Shown here: one piece after another, positions 23,942 through 35,627 of the stretch
Position numbering within the stretch: position 1 is the first letter of the stretch
How the letters are laid out: each line of letters starts with the position of its first letter
Origin: Fomes fomentarius
Lineage: Eukaryota > Basidiomycota > Agaricomycetes > Polyporales > Polyporaceae
Assembly: GCA_022606135.1 (NCBI GenBank)
Contig: JABYQN010000017.1
Span: forward strand, 62,001 to 126,000
Direction: 5' to 3'
DNA: 64,000 nucleotides
The notes under the pieces: generated by a model
What the model was told of the DNA's origin: nothing
Databases searched by the model: none
Seen by the model: only the letters and a program-made list of their open reading frames with translations
Position numbers and translations under genes: made by a program

Positions 23942-26010
23942 CATCAGGAAAAAGCATTCTCCACAGAGCTGTGTAGGCAGCTATGTAGTATTGGTAGGCT
24001 ATATAGCGCTGCGCAAGTGCTCCGTAGGAGTCTGTAGAGAGCCGTAGATATAGTGCTACTCGTGTATCAACTTGGTATGCAATACAAGCCTCTGGCCATT
24101 AGTAACTATATATTTATGTATAGTGAATGCTGTTTATACCCTTGCAAAGGAGCGAATATGCAGTCTGAGGGTCATAGATGATGTGAGAATATAGATGCTG
24201 GAACTTTGGCTGACAGTAAGCGCCTCAATGTTCGAGTGCCAGCGCACAAGTTTTGACGCATGACAACTCTGCTTCCTCCTCCTCTTGTGCAGATGAGCTT
24301 GCCATTGTATCTTGCTGCTGTGTACCTCCTGGCTTTGTCTCTTCTGGCTGATGTCTGTGTTCCTCTCTGTGTTCTCTGACTCAGGTTCTTGCTGTCAGAT
24401 GCAAAGGCTCAGTTGCTGTCTGACTGCGGCTTCATCTGACTGTTGCATCTTCCCTCAAAGTACGTGCATCTCCTTTTCCCTTTCATCTACCTGGGGTGTC
24501 CGCCTTGTGCCTACTCTAGTTTTAGCCACTGTGCAAAGGGGGTGATGCAAGGAGTGGTATCCAATGTCTGTTCAAGATCGTTGACCAGACTTGGAGACCA
24601 CTCCTCGCCAACTCCTTGCTCATGATGGTCACTCCTGAAGTACTAGAAGCCATTCTCTATGCAAAGCTGGACTGTCAAGATCCTCATGGTCACATTCAAC
24701 AACATGTTGTATCTGATGTCGTGCTGCATCAGTAGTGATGTGCCGGGCCAGGCTTCAAGCCTGCAAGCCCTGGTACCCAGCCCTCAAAGGCCCAGCCCAG
24801 CCCGGCCCTTATGGTGTGCTTGTAGGGCTCGGAGGCCAGGCTTGAAAATTTGAAAGCCTGAGCCTGGCTGTCAAGCCTGGGCTTTCTGATTTGAGAGACT
24901 GTGCCAGACTCCGGCAGCTCTTCGGTGGCTTGAAAGCTGTATATGAGTAAATTTTCACACTGTGTGGTACTGGGATCTTAGTCAATGACATTTTCATCCT
25001 GTAATGCCTCATATCCCTGCAAGCACAATTTCGGTTGAACAACACCTTGCACAACATGGCTGCCTCATGTCTCTCAATTCTCAGCACTCACCATCCCTAC
25101 CAGATGGTCTGGACTGGTCAGACTGGAGTGTTGAGGTAGATTCATTAACACTATTACTAGCCACCCATAGATGGAGGTCTTCAAATATGTCGCAGGATCC
25201 TCCTAATGGGCGCCAGTATCAGATGCCTGAGAGTGAGCACTTACATAACTGTAACTGTGATATACTCATAAACAATGCAGCACTTGAGCAAGAACACGTC
25301 ATTCTTATAATAAAGACATATCGCCGCTAAATACAATCACTATAGAGTTATCAATTATACATTTACTTCCCATTAACTTCACTGCATAAGCCCGGGCTTA
25401 AGCCCAGCCCAGCCCGAGCCCAGCCTAAGCCGTCTGATAGGGCCAGGCTTGACATTTCAGTAAGCCCAAGCCCCCATAAGCTGGGCCCGAGCCGGGGTAT
25501 TTGAGCCCAGCCCGGCCCAGCACATCACTATGCATCAGACTTATCTATCGTCGATGTAAGTTCTTTCTGTCTGCCATCCCCTCTCTGTTGCATGTCCACC
25601 GTCTACTCTCTGTTTCATGTCCACCCTCGGCTTTCTGTTGTATGTCCGCCATCCAATTCCTGTTGTGTTCTAGTGTCCCAGCCTGGATGCATACTCTGCC
25701 ACTGGTAGTACTACTTGCTGTAGTACATGTTATGTTGTACCCATCTCTCCCTTGCCATTGACAATACATTGCCACTTGTCTGATTATCTATGAAGTCCCT
25801 TGTGAGCTGGTTGTGACAATATGGAGTGCATTCATATAATCATCAGCTCTATAGGCTTCTACAGGTGCTCTATGTCGCCCTACAGAGTATTGCTGGGTGC
25901 TACAGAGTATTGGAGGGCACTACAGAGACTACCGAGAAGGGACTTGTCAACCGGGCTACCACCGCTACATAGACTACATAGTGCTCTGTAGACAAGTGGT
26001 TTTTTCCTGA
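23942..26010. mobile_element. possible DNA-transposon remnant bounded by imperfect inverted repeats
   Basis: The left end, catcaggaaaaagc at 23942, and the right end, which on the minus strand reads catcaggaaaaaacc from about 26010, are inverted. Both continue into related sequence (acagagct.tgtag, then ctatgtag). The similarity is imperfect and no target-site duplication is evident. The hAT-type element at 24733-25530 would be nested inside. No transposase frame is visible. Confidence 0.3.
24733..25530. mobile_element. non-autonomous hAT-type element (798 bp) with 8-bp target-site duplication
   Basis: The left end reads tagtgatgtgccgggcc and the reverse complement of the right end reads tagtgatgtgctgggcc, a 17-bp terminal inverted repeat with one mismatch. 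The sequence tgcatcag immediately precedes the left end (24725-24732) and immediately follows the right end (25531-25538), giving a perfect 8-bp duplication as made by hAT transposases. Subterminal regions are rich in agcccagccc and gggcttgggc words. There is no transposase frame, so mobility would need an enzyme encoded elsewhere. Intact ends and a perfect duplication suggest fairly recent insertion. Confidence 0.9.
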
Positions 26011-26413
26011 TGTCCTGTGCGTACCAGTGCATTATACACTGCACTGGACTCTTCTAGACCTTATGTCTGACTCATGCTATGACTGTATCTGACTCATACA
26101 CCAATACGGACTCAGACTCATCGTCTTATGGCTACATGTGACTGCTTCATTCGCTGACTCATGGACTTGTCCCTCATGTATATAAGCAGCCCCTTCTTCG
26201 CCTCTGCTCTTCAGTTGTTCGCTCACTGACTGAAGAGTAAGTCTCTTACCTACATATGCTCTACTACTTCTTACTGACTTAGTACTTGTAGTCTCTCTTT
26301 GTTGTGACTTACAGGTACTTCACTATGCAATATAGTTGTTCGCTCACTGACTGAAGATCTCTCTTTGTTGTGACTTACAGTTGCTCCTCGCCTTACAGGT
26401 TCAGAGTTCATCA
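26011..26413 (+). mobile_element. solo-LTR-like repeat 1 with TATA box and duplicated leader
   Basis: The segment starts tgtcc, ends ttcatca and has a TATA box (tatataag) at about 26179-26186. About 30 bp downstream lies a 24-bp block A (26213-26236), then a 55-bp GT-AG interval (26237-26291), then a 23-bp block B (26292-26314). After 19 bp, A and B occur again fused without the interval (26334-26357 and 26358-26380), with no mismatch. The layout matches repeat 2 at 26769. No coding region or matching 5-bp target duplication was found, so I call it a solo LTR or remnant. Confidence 0.6.
26237..26291 (+). other. intron-like 55-bp segment missing from the adjacent copy (repeat 1)
   Basis: Begins gtaagt, ends cttgtag, and contains ctgac as a possible branch point. 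Exact removal of these 55 bases from the first copy gives the 47-bp sequence found at 26334-26380. Confidence 0.75.
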
Positions 26414-26768
26414 TATGGTGCTTCAATTTGCCCGAGGCTGCAGTGCAATTTGCAATACTAGTACACCAACAAGTTGCACTTGGAAGCACACCATGATCTC
26501 TCCAAATGTGAAAATGATTCAGTGCTACCAACTGTGCCTCTAGTGCACTGTGCATAACTTGCTCGGCAATGATCTACTGCCAAAGTCAGGCTTGTATGGC
26601 TTGAGATGCCGACTTTTACTGACCAAGTTCCTGTTGGAATTACTATGGACTATGGACTATAGATGCGCATTAGGCGCTTATGGGCACAGCATTTTCTTTG
26701 GCTATGTTTCCTTCCTACCCAATATGGTATACTCAATACTGTACTTATATGGTTATCAGTTCTCACTT

Positions 26769-27225
26769 TGTCCAGTCCATTCCGGTGCGTTCTACACTGC
26801 TCCGGATAGTTCTAGATAGTCTTGGATGTGTCCATGTGACCATCTCTAGTACTTTCTACACCCTTCTTTTTGTTCTGTCTGAGTCATCGCTCCACCTTTC
26901 TTACTCAGCGTTGGTTCACTCTGACTCAGACATATCACATGCTCTCCTTTCTGTCGCTTACTCATGCAGCTCCTGTACAGTATATAAGGAGGGACTTTCA
27001 GGGCTTCGTCTCCTCAGTCTTTGCTCACTGACTGAGGAGTAAGTACTTCGTTCTACTATATGCTCTATGCTCTTACTTACATAGTACCTATAGCTCGTCT
27101 GTCTGCGTGTCTACTAGGTACTTATCTCTTTATGATTATAGTCTTTGCTCACTGACTGAGGACTCGTCTGTCTGCGTGTCTACTAGTTGTTGCGACTCTT
27201 GCCTTCACAGGTTCAGACTTCATCA
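26769..27225 (+). mobile_element. solo-LTR-like repeat 2 with TATA box and duplicated leader
   Basis: Related to repeat 1: it starts tgtcc, ends cttcatca, and shares scattered upstream words (tacactgc, ttctaga). A TATA box (tatataagg) is at 26981-26989. Block A (27016-27038) is followed by a 55-bp GT-AG interval (27039-27093) and block B (27094-27117). After 22 bp the same A and B recur fused (27140-27162 and 27163-27186) with no mismatch. The B block differs from that of repeat 1, so the two repeats are diverged relatives and not the two ends of one young element. Confidence 0.6.
27039..27093 (+). other. intron-like 55-bp segment missing from the adjacent copy (repeat 2)
   Basis: Begins gtaagt and ends cctatag. 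Its exact excision produces the 47-bp fused block at 27140-27186. Length and boundary type equal those in repeat 1. Confidence 0.75.
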
Positions 27226-29109
27226 GTTCCTAGGCAGTGACCATGGTGAGAATATTGGGTATCAGGTCGATGAGCGACAAATGTCCAATTGAAGTCCGAG
27301 AACCAGGCCAATAAGGTTCCATTCCAAGCCTCACATGAGCGCAATGGGCCTCATGCGATGCACCACTTGCTAAGCTGTCTTCCATTCTTCCGCACGCCCC
27401 GTTGCGCTCGTCGGCAGTGTTGACCTCGGACGAGCGGATTGAACCGCCGAGCACCTGCAAAAATGCATGTGTAAGTCCGTTCGAAGGCGCCCTCCTTTGC
27501 CCTCCTTCCATATGCTTCCATGCGCGACATCCGACTACTATCTGACGATATCTCGTAGCACCGCTGCACTAAAGGTCCGGCATTTGTCCCCAAGCTCCAT
27601 CCTCAGGCAGCAACCCTGTGGATGCTTAATCCAAAGCATTGCATTGACCGACAACCTCAATGAGCTCCTACGTTAGGATCTACAGATAGAGCGAGACCTA
27701 TTACGGTATGTCTTAAGAACGCTGACCCCACATGGTCTCCCTGGCTCTGCGCATAACAATTACGTTCTTTTTTGACAGATGCGACTGTCTGTCGAATCGT
27801 GTACCCGAAATGACATGATCACTGTCATTCTGACGAAATCGCGTCTTGAACAAGAGAGAAGCCCATCTATGTTGTGATAGCTTCAGTGGCTCAATTTTGA
27901 TGAATGTACGTTGGTCGGACGTACCTTGCATACTCTACCAATAGGAGCAACGGACCGTTCCATCGTCGTCCCTGTCTCATCTTCACTGCACCCAGAGACT
28001 TCGCGAGCCGCCGCAAGGACCACATCCGTATCCTATCTCTGGACTGTCGTGTGCACTGACCGCACACATCGCCTTCGATGTCAATCCGCAGACAGAAGTG
28101 AATTTATCAAACGTAATCTTCGTCATCTACCAATGGCAAGGTCAGGCGACATCTCTGCGAAGTTCTTCCGCAGCTTCCCTATTCAACGTTCCTCAGCCGC
28201 CGGCCCGGGACGGATGTGCTTCCTCCGGCGCAGGACGTCCGGAGAAACGCACGCTGCAGTGCATCAAGTCGCATCCGTGTTTCGAGCGAGCTGTAGCGAC
28301 GTGCGGTGGATACAGGAGAAAACCTACGCGGGGGATCGAACGGAAGAGTGGATGATAGGCACATCCTCGCAGATGGGATATCCCGATCAGGTAAGTAGGA
28401 ATGTTACCGGCCTCAGTCGCTCTCGAGCTTCGTTAACGTCAACAGCGATGTGGGCATGCGATCCTTTTTACGTGAATGATTCAGATGCACATATTCTTTG
28501 TCTACATACGTGGTAACTCGCCGGTCCTTCGATCCCGAATGATATGCACCTTAAGTTAGCCCTCATCGTCGCTCCGAGTCCCGCGAGGATACTCGGCATT
28601 CGCATGCGGACCCCGACGCTCGCCACCGCTGCAACCGGATTTCCCATCTCCCCTACTTGCAAAGATCGTCGGCTTCCTCACGAAAACAGAAGCGGGTGTC
28701 GCCCATTTCCGCTGCGCTCTACGACATCGATGTCTGACCACATTCCTCAACTTATCCCACAAGGACGCCTCCCCTAGTCTTCACACTACACATAGATTTT
28801 TATGAATAGCCTCGCACCGATGGCGACATCGCCTCTCGGCTGACCGACGAGCTCCTGTAATTGGCACTAGGCTTTCGCCGGTAGCCAACGGGAGCATTTG
28901 CTCGTCACACGGCTCTTCCGCACAGAGGACACCGGTATGTCTCAAACTAGGGGCTTAGCAGCGTATTCGGGAGGGGCTTCACCCACATCCGAAGCCTTCT
29001 GGACGAGGTATAAAGAGGACTCATATCTGTCCGATGTTCAACAGACTGGTCTCGCAGTATCCTCACTCAACACACACTCCACACTCTTCTCTTCACCTCA
29101 CACTTCGCA
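27226..29109. other. gene-poor stretch between transposon remnants and the SMP gene
   Basis: Open frames up to 201 codons occur (for example 27911-28516), but they read as low-quality text, overlap on both strands and show no family resemblance. At 29009-29014 a TATAAA box lies about 100 bp before the SMP gene start. Confidence 0.4.
29009..29014 (+). promoter_or_regulatory. TATA box of the SMP gene
   Basis: TATAAA about 100 bp before the ATG at 29110, at a normal distance for a fungal gene. Confidence 0.55.
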
Positions 29110-29552
29110 ATGCCGGCTAAGGGATCTCGCGGTGGTGCTGGTAAGCGACGACGGCTCGCCTCTCGACGATGAACAGGACTAACCACATGTCCGCGTAACA
29201 GCCAGCGCCAACAAGACCACCCCCACCGATGCCTCGCGCATCCAGTCCACTCAGGTCAGCAGTCGTTTCTAGCTCCCCTCCCTTAACGTAGCGAGGTCGC
29301 CCGCCATTTCCCACTCTGTCCACTGTATGCCGTACTCGCTGTCGCAGCCCCGCTACGACGATCGCGCTCCAACTGTATGCGTGCATGCACGAATTAACTT
29401 GCTGACTCGTGGACCATTCCTCACAGGCTAAGGCTGGAAACGACACCAGCAAGGGCTCCTTCCCCTCGCGCGCTCAGGCGGCGGCGGCGAAGAACGCCGC
29501 CGCTGGTGGTGCCTCTGCGCCCGCCCCGAAGGCCAAGGGGCCCAAGGCATGA
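29110..29552 (+). CDS. small SMP-domain (seed maturation protein-like) protein, 69 aa
   Basis: Three exons (29110-29140, 29202-29254, 29427-29552) join in phase to 69 residues. After MPAKGSRGGAAS the protein reads NKTTPTDASRIQSTQ, then AKAGNDTSKGSFPSRAQ and a tail rich in Ala, Gly, Pro and Lys. The DASRIQSTQAKAG and FPSRAQAA motifs are those of the SMP domain, known from plant late-embryogenesis proteins and from small fungal proteins. The likely role is in stress or desiccation tolerance, but this is inference. A TATAAA box lies about 100 bp upstream. The gene is too short to appear as a single open frame. Confidence 0.75.
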
Positions 29553-29762
29553 TCATCATGGCGAGCTGACCGGATAGAGGGGGTGGGGCATACTAGACTC
29601 TTGATTTGGGAAATAGGGGACGGAAACCTGCTGCTCGACGCACAGGCCTCGTAGAAATCTGATCGCGCTGTACAAATGCTATATGAATTGCTCCGCTACA
29701 TTTCGTGCAGGACTCTGCGCAGGAAAACGACTACAACGCTTCGACAATGATCATCGATAATC

Positions 29763-32700
29763 CTAAAACGGATCGTCACCGAAAATATTGAAGATATGGT
29801 TAGGATGCCATGTCGCTATGGCGCTGCGATCCTTCGATTTCTCCCCCTTGTCTTCGACCACTTCGGGATCAAGGCCATCTTCATCACCCTCGTTTCGGTG
29901 TTGATAGTTGCCCTGCGGTCTGCCCCCGGAACGTTCTAGACTGCTCTTGACGGAGACGTGAACATCGCTGAGGTGCACGAGTTGTCGGCGTAGACCGCTC
30001 TTCTGGGTGATGACTCCAGTAATGTAATCGAGTGTCTTTCCTCCATCCGCTGTATCCCAGAGCTCCAAGCTTCCATCTTCGTCTTCCTTGACCGTGCCGT
30101 TCTTATCATCACTGTCGGCCTTCTTCTTGGCCTCGTTCTCCAGTCTGTCTGCAAATGCGACCAGCTCCGTAGCAAGTTTCGTGCCAGTCCGGAGCCGTCC
30201 TTGAGAGATGAGCCCTTCGAGCGTCTTCCTGAGTGACTCGACTTCGTCCATTGATGCTCGGTGAACATTGTTGCACGACTCGGGTAGGAAGAAGTTGAAG
30301 CTCTGGTCGATAGTCGGTACCCATCCAACCTCTCCGTTCCAGCCATCCGTCGTGGCATATTGGAGCCAATTGGACACCGCGATCTCCAGAGGCGTGTTGC
30401 CGACACCGTCCTCGAGGGTGTATGCTTCTTCGGGTCCAGCCTCGCCAACCATGCGCGCGATCTCTGGCACGCTACGCGTCACGGCGAGGTGGAGCGGGAT
30501 GGAACCATCCCGGTCACGAAGCAGGAAGACGTCTGCCTTGAAAGGGAGGAGCAGTCTAAGAGCCGCAATACTACTCCGCTTCACCGCGAGGTGCAACGGC
30601 TACACGCGCGTCAAGTTTTGCCTGTGTGATAATGTCAGATACGACTTACGGTATTCAATGCTCTATTCGACTGCTGGAGAAGCATCAGCTGTATCAGGTC
30701 TTCTGGTATCTTGTTGAGGACATGTTTGAGGAGCTTGATGTGGTCCTCGCCGCTGACCGCGCAAAGGTAGTGGAGTATGTTCCAGCTGCGATGCGGGAGT
30801 CAGGACATTGTAATCAAGGGATTAACACTGGTAGCTCGCAGCCCGTACCCTCGGGTATCAGTCCCTGTTGGAGACACGCCTTTCGACAACAGATAGTCAA
30901 ACAGCTCGGTCGAGCATCCCGAATTGGCAGCGACCAGTATATGGTTGAGGCCAGCATACTTGATGCTGTGCGAGCATTGTGAGTGCCGAAACCGAGAAGG
31001 ATGTTGTGAATCATACCGGGCCATGAGAGAGCTCTGTAACTGGACAGGCTGCAAGTCGATGACTGTCTTCAAGACCTCCAATTCGTTCCCAATAACAGCA
31101 GCAGTGATGACAGACTCGTTCAGTTCGTCCATAGTCCATCCTAGCCGCTGAGGGATCTGATCGTTGATGCGTTTCAGGTATCGCGCACGGTCGTCGGTAT
31201 GGGTCGAGGCATAGTACTGATATGCACTGACAGGACGCTCGGTAGCCAGGTATCGGACGCATTCGATAGCGCCTATATATGCAACCTGCCACAACAGCGG
31301 CAACTCCCAATTGTCCTGAGAGGAGCAAGGCGCGTTGGGGTCGGATTTCGCGACGAGGTCTTTGCGCTTCTTCCCGTGGACGTTGAGGCCAAAGTAGGTC
31401 TTCGAGGGAAGCTTCTTCGACTTAGCTTCATCGGTGGCCTCCTCCTCGGACTGGTCTTCTTGCGGGAGCTCGATACCCCGGCCGGTGCGGCGAATGAGCT
31501 CATCGAGCATCGTGGAACGGTCGTGTTGCAGAATCCAGACAAGAGTATCGGTAGGAAGGTCGATCGGCTTCGGTAGGAACTTGTATAAATCCGCGATCTG
31601 GACGAACGCCTCGAAGTCGTTGTCCAACACAGCCTTGAAGAGCACGCATCCGTCGGCCTGCGCCTTGCTCTGGGGGTCCTGAAATCTGTGAGTCTGCTCG
31701 AGAAGCCTCGACGGGGCGGCATCGCTTGTCACGGTCGAAGAGCGCTGCGCGATGTCGATGAAGTTGACTTCTGGAACATCATCGCCATCGTCCATGTCTG
31801 AATCTTCGTCCGATTCGTTCTCTGCATCGTCTTCCTCTGCGAAGAGAATAGTTCAGAGTTGCGAACGGGTAAGAGAGGTAGTAGATGGAGCCCACCGAGC
31901 GCAACTTTCTTGAGGCGGAACTTAGGAGGCTTAGTGTCCTTGGGCTTGTACTGCGCTACAGAGATAGCAAGCACAACACGAGCAGTCGCCCAGTGACGAT
32001 ATTGCAACGCAAGTGAAAAGGGGGTGACACCTACATGATTGTGAGATTCTGTCATCGTGACTAACGGATGTATTACGTACACCAGTCCGAGTCGCCGTAA
32101 CGCATTGTGATATGGAGGAGTTGCTTGGTAGACTTCTCTTCCTTCGGGAGACAAAGTTCTTCGATCTTGGCATTGTCGCCCTCTGCACAGGCGGTGAACA
32201 GCTCCTCGTACAAGGCGACGAGATGGCTCGGGGCTGTATCAAAGTGCGATTCGCCATACATTTGAAAAAAGCCTAGCGTCGGCTTCAGCGGGGAGCGATA
32301 TACAGTCCAAGTGAAGAACTTGGAATGGTCCGTGTCGCAGTCGTCGTCGTTGGGATAGAGGTCCTTCCAGGACTTGGCGTGATGTGATAGTAGGAGCTGT
32401 TCGACCTGCACGAGGTATTCCAACGTGTACTTCTTCTGCTTCTCGTGGTCGATGTCGTCCGCAGATGCGTCGGTATTGTCCTCGATGATCTTCACAAGAT
32501 CCCTCCCGAGAGCACCCTTCCACCCACCCAATGCGGCGAGCTCTTCCAACTTCTCTTTACGATCGCTGAGCTCTGTCGTCTTTTTCTCTTCTTCCTGCAC
32601 CGCCTTGTGCCGAATCGTCATACCTCGCACGGCATCGAGTAGGGATTTCTTCGACGCGCTATCCTGGCGATCCTGGTACGACACGTTAAGGCCCATGTCA

Positions 32701-35627
32701 TAATCGGCACCAATCTTGACAAGCAAGCCAGTCAGATCGCTAAAGAGAGCGAGTGCGGTCTCTACAGGCCAGTGGATGTGAGTCTGCCACTTAGGATCGC
32801 CATAGGCCTGCACGTTCGGACGACCTTTCCTATCCGGACGTGAACAGGGCGAGTGGTACTACTAGCGAGAATCATCACGTACCTTAGATCACTAGCCCTA
32901 GTGTGATCTTCCTCGGTAAAGTTGATCTTCGCTCCGTACGCCAGGAGGATGGCCAGTGCACGTAAATTGTGGTTGAAAATGGCGGTGACCACGGGGAACG
33001 TCATCTGCAGATTGCTGGAGACGTGAGGAGAGTCGAGGACAGCTTTGGCATTGGGGTCATGGCGAAGAACGGCTTCTATGATCTCGGGCTTGCCGACGCA
33101 CACGAGTCTGTGGAAAATCGTGAAAAGGTTGTCGTCCGCCTGCGAGGAGGAAGCGCCTCCAGAGATGAGCCTCTTCACTACATCCGTGGCAACATTGCTA
33201 TCCCTCGTCAGAGCAGTGAGCGTCAGAGCGTGGAACGGCGTGCTAGACCAGGAATTTCCTTTCGTGGTCACGAGTGTCGCGTCCGCTCCTCCCGCGAGGA
33301 GCTCGTCAAGGGCGTCTAGTGAGCCGAAGATGACAGCGTACTGCAGAGGGGTGAGGCTGTAGTCCCAGTCTGTCGCATTGACTTCGAACACGTCGGGAAC
33401 GTCCACCTCGTCCTCGGGGATCTGACTGACGTCTAGATTCTTCTCGCCCGGCTTCGGAATTGCATCGTCGGTGTCAGACGACCAGTCATCCTCACTACTG
33501 TCTCGTTCCTCATCTTTCTCTTCAGCCTGACCTTCGTCTTCGTCTTCTTCTCCCTCCCCATCTCCTTCGTCATCGACGTCCATCTTCTCCTCGTCATTCT
33601 CTTCTTCGGCGCTCCTCGCAGCTTCTTCCTCATTCGCCTTCTCCGCATTGACAGCGCTGCGCTCAAGGAGTTTGCGTATGACGGTAGGAAGGTTGAGTTG
33701 GGCCGCGAGGTGTAGAGCGGTACGCCCGTCCACGAGGCGGGAGGTCATGCGGGCACCAGCATCGATGAGGTCGCTCACTATCTCAATCTCCTTCGAGAGG
33801 ATCGCAACCTGAAGAGGGGTACGCCCGACGTGGTCACGGCGGTCGATGTCGAACCCTTCCTCGGAGATGATCTTGTGGACAGTGGCGCGGTCGCCGAGGA
33901 CGATGGCGTTGAAGAGTTTCTCTGTGGGACCTATGTAGGCTTGCTCAGTCCATTCCCCCTCATCGATGGGGTGGAAGCTGCCGGAAATGCTCTGGCGTCC
34001 AGGGTCATCTTGCATGAACCTTTGATGCTAATCAGACAGACACTATGAGGATACTTCAGGTAAACGTACTGAACGCGACCTCGAATGTAAGACTCGTCCT
34101 CTTCTCCTTGCAGCTTCTTCTCTTCGTCGTCCTTCGGCTCCGGACAGTACTCACAGCAGTCGTCGAGGCATTCCTGCAAAGTGCCAAAGAAAGCAGGATG
34201 ACGGTGAAGACGCCGGCCCTTGTTCTTTGGGTTGAACGGTGCTGAAAGATGATTAGGAAGCCTGGAGGGTGCAACTACGCAGTAAACTCACAATTCATGC
34301 CGAGATCCTGATGAAAGCATGAGTTCACTGGGTCAGGAATTTGAGAGAGCAAGATATCTCACCGTTTGGTAGACGAGTTTGTCAATCCGACGGGCATCCC
34401 AACCAGGCCCGTATGGAATGTGCAGCGACACCACATCGTAGTCGTTCATCTCTAGACCACCAATGTCGAGATTCGCCTTCAGGTCGCCCTTCTGCTTCTT
34501 CCTGCGATGGGGGTTGTCGAATTGTGCCTCAGGCCGGGCGCGGAGCTTGCGCCGGTCAACCAGGTATCTGTCTTTACTAGCGGGGTCACTGAATCGCTCT
34601 AACGCAACGAGACGCGCGAGCCCCTGAACGCGTTGCAGTGACCTTTCGAATATCTGTAGGATGTGTTAATACGCCGACGTAATTGTGAACATCTCATACT
34701 CACGGTGGGATCGATGTCTGCGCGACGAAGAGTCGGGACATACACCTCGAAGTCGCGCATCGAATACTTGGTGAGGCGCACCTCGTAAGACGGAGAACGG
34801 CGGGTGACGTCGACTGTGTTGCATTGGCGCATCATAGCAACGATTGCACGAGGGCTCGCCCACACGCGCTGACCATCAAATGCACAGCATGGGGCGTCGA
34901 CGTCGAAGCCAGCGAGAATCTCGGCAGGGGAGTTGTAAAGACGCAAAACAATCTGGACGGAGCGGTACGGGTATTGCGAGTGGATTGAGACGGTGTGCTT
35001 CGTGCGGACGCAAGTTACGTCCCATGGAACGGAGTCGCGAACAGCCTCATAGATGACCTGCATCTTCGCCTCGGCCTGCTCGGGGGTGAGCCCGTAGAGG
35101 AACAGGTCAACGTCAGACGTCGGGAAGGCATTATTGTGATAGTACTTGCGCATAGCGCGCTTGGATGTCTTCGCAGACTCTGGCACGGGCGTAAGACACG
35201 CCAGGACCGATCCGCCTGATGCGATGACGTTGCTCCAGTCGGTGAGCTGGGAGAGAGAGCCCTCTGTGAAAAGCGCCCAGTTCCTCTTGAACTCATCAAG
35301 GTCAGCGACCATGGACGGCTCCCCCTCCTTGCGGCGTCTGCTGTCGTCAAGTGGGTGAACGTAGTGAGCGGAGAGGTCCGTCTCGTGCGAGACAACACGA
35401 GCACGCGTTTTGCGAATGTCATCAGGTGCATCGAAGACGTCTACCAGACCCACGTAGGGATCACGGAGACGAGCATTGTCTTTGTCTGTTGCCCAGAGCT
35501 TGCGAAGCTGAGCCTCGTCATCGAGTGATGGCTGAAGTGCTTGGGTTAGGACATCAGTGACACCTGGCCCCGGTGGTAGCTGCGTGATGCGGGAGAGAAA
35601 GGCTTGAGCTTCGGGTAATTGAGGCAT
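29763..35627 (-). CDS. large ankyrin-repeat protein with nucleotidyltransferase-like N-terminal domain
   Basis: Eleven phase-consistent exons (35627-34704, 34653-34363, 34307-34292, 34241-34070, 34019-32883, 32829-32081, 32030-31896, 31836-31017, 30965-30849, 30786-30648, 30599-29763) give 1,778 residues. Residues about 135-260 resemble the nucleotidyltransferase fold signature: ASGGSVLACL (GGS at 138-140), then FPTSDVDLFLYGL (DVD at 172-174), then ILAGFDVDAPCCAFDGQ. Ankyrin-type helices follow from about residue 500 (GRTPLQVAIL, GRTALHLAAQL) and recur to the C-terminus (GWNILHYLCA, GSIPLHLAV, GNTPLEIAV). A long acidic, low-complexity Asp/Glu stretch interrupts the repeats (33,650-33,440). 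No membrane segment is seen. I infer a scaffold or enzyme of unknown substrate; the transferase assignment rests on motifs only. One exon is only 16 nt. Confidence 0.85.

Noticed and set aside
26011..27225. The two LTR-like repeats as the ends of a single short (TRIM-like) retrotransposon
   Set aside because: They differ too much in sequence, and no matching 5-bp target duplication flanks the outer or inner ends.
27911..28516. 201-codon open frame
   Set aside because: The translation shows no domain, the opposite strand is equally open and there is no promoter or splice context.
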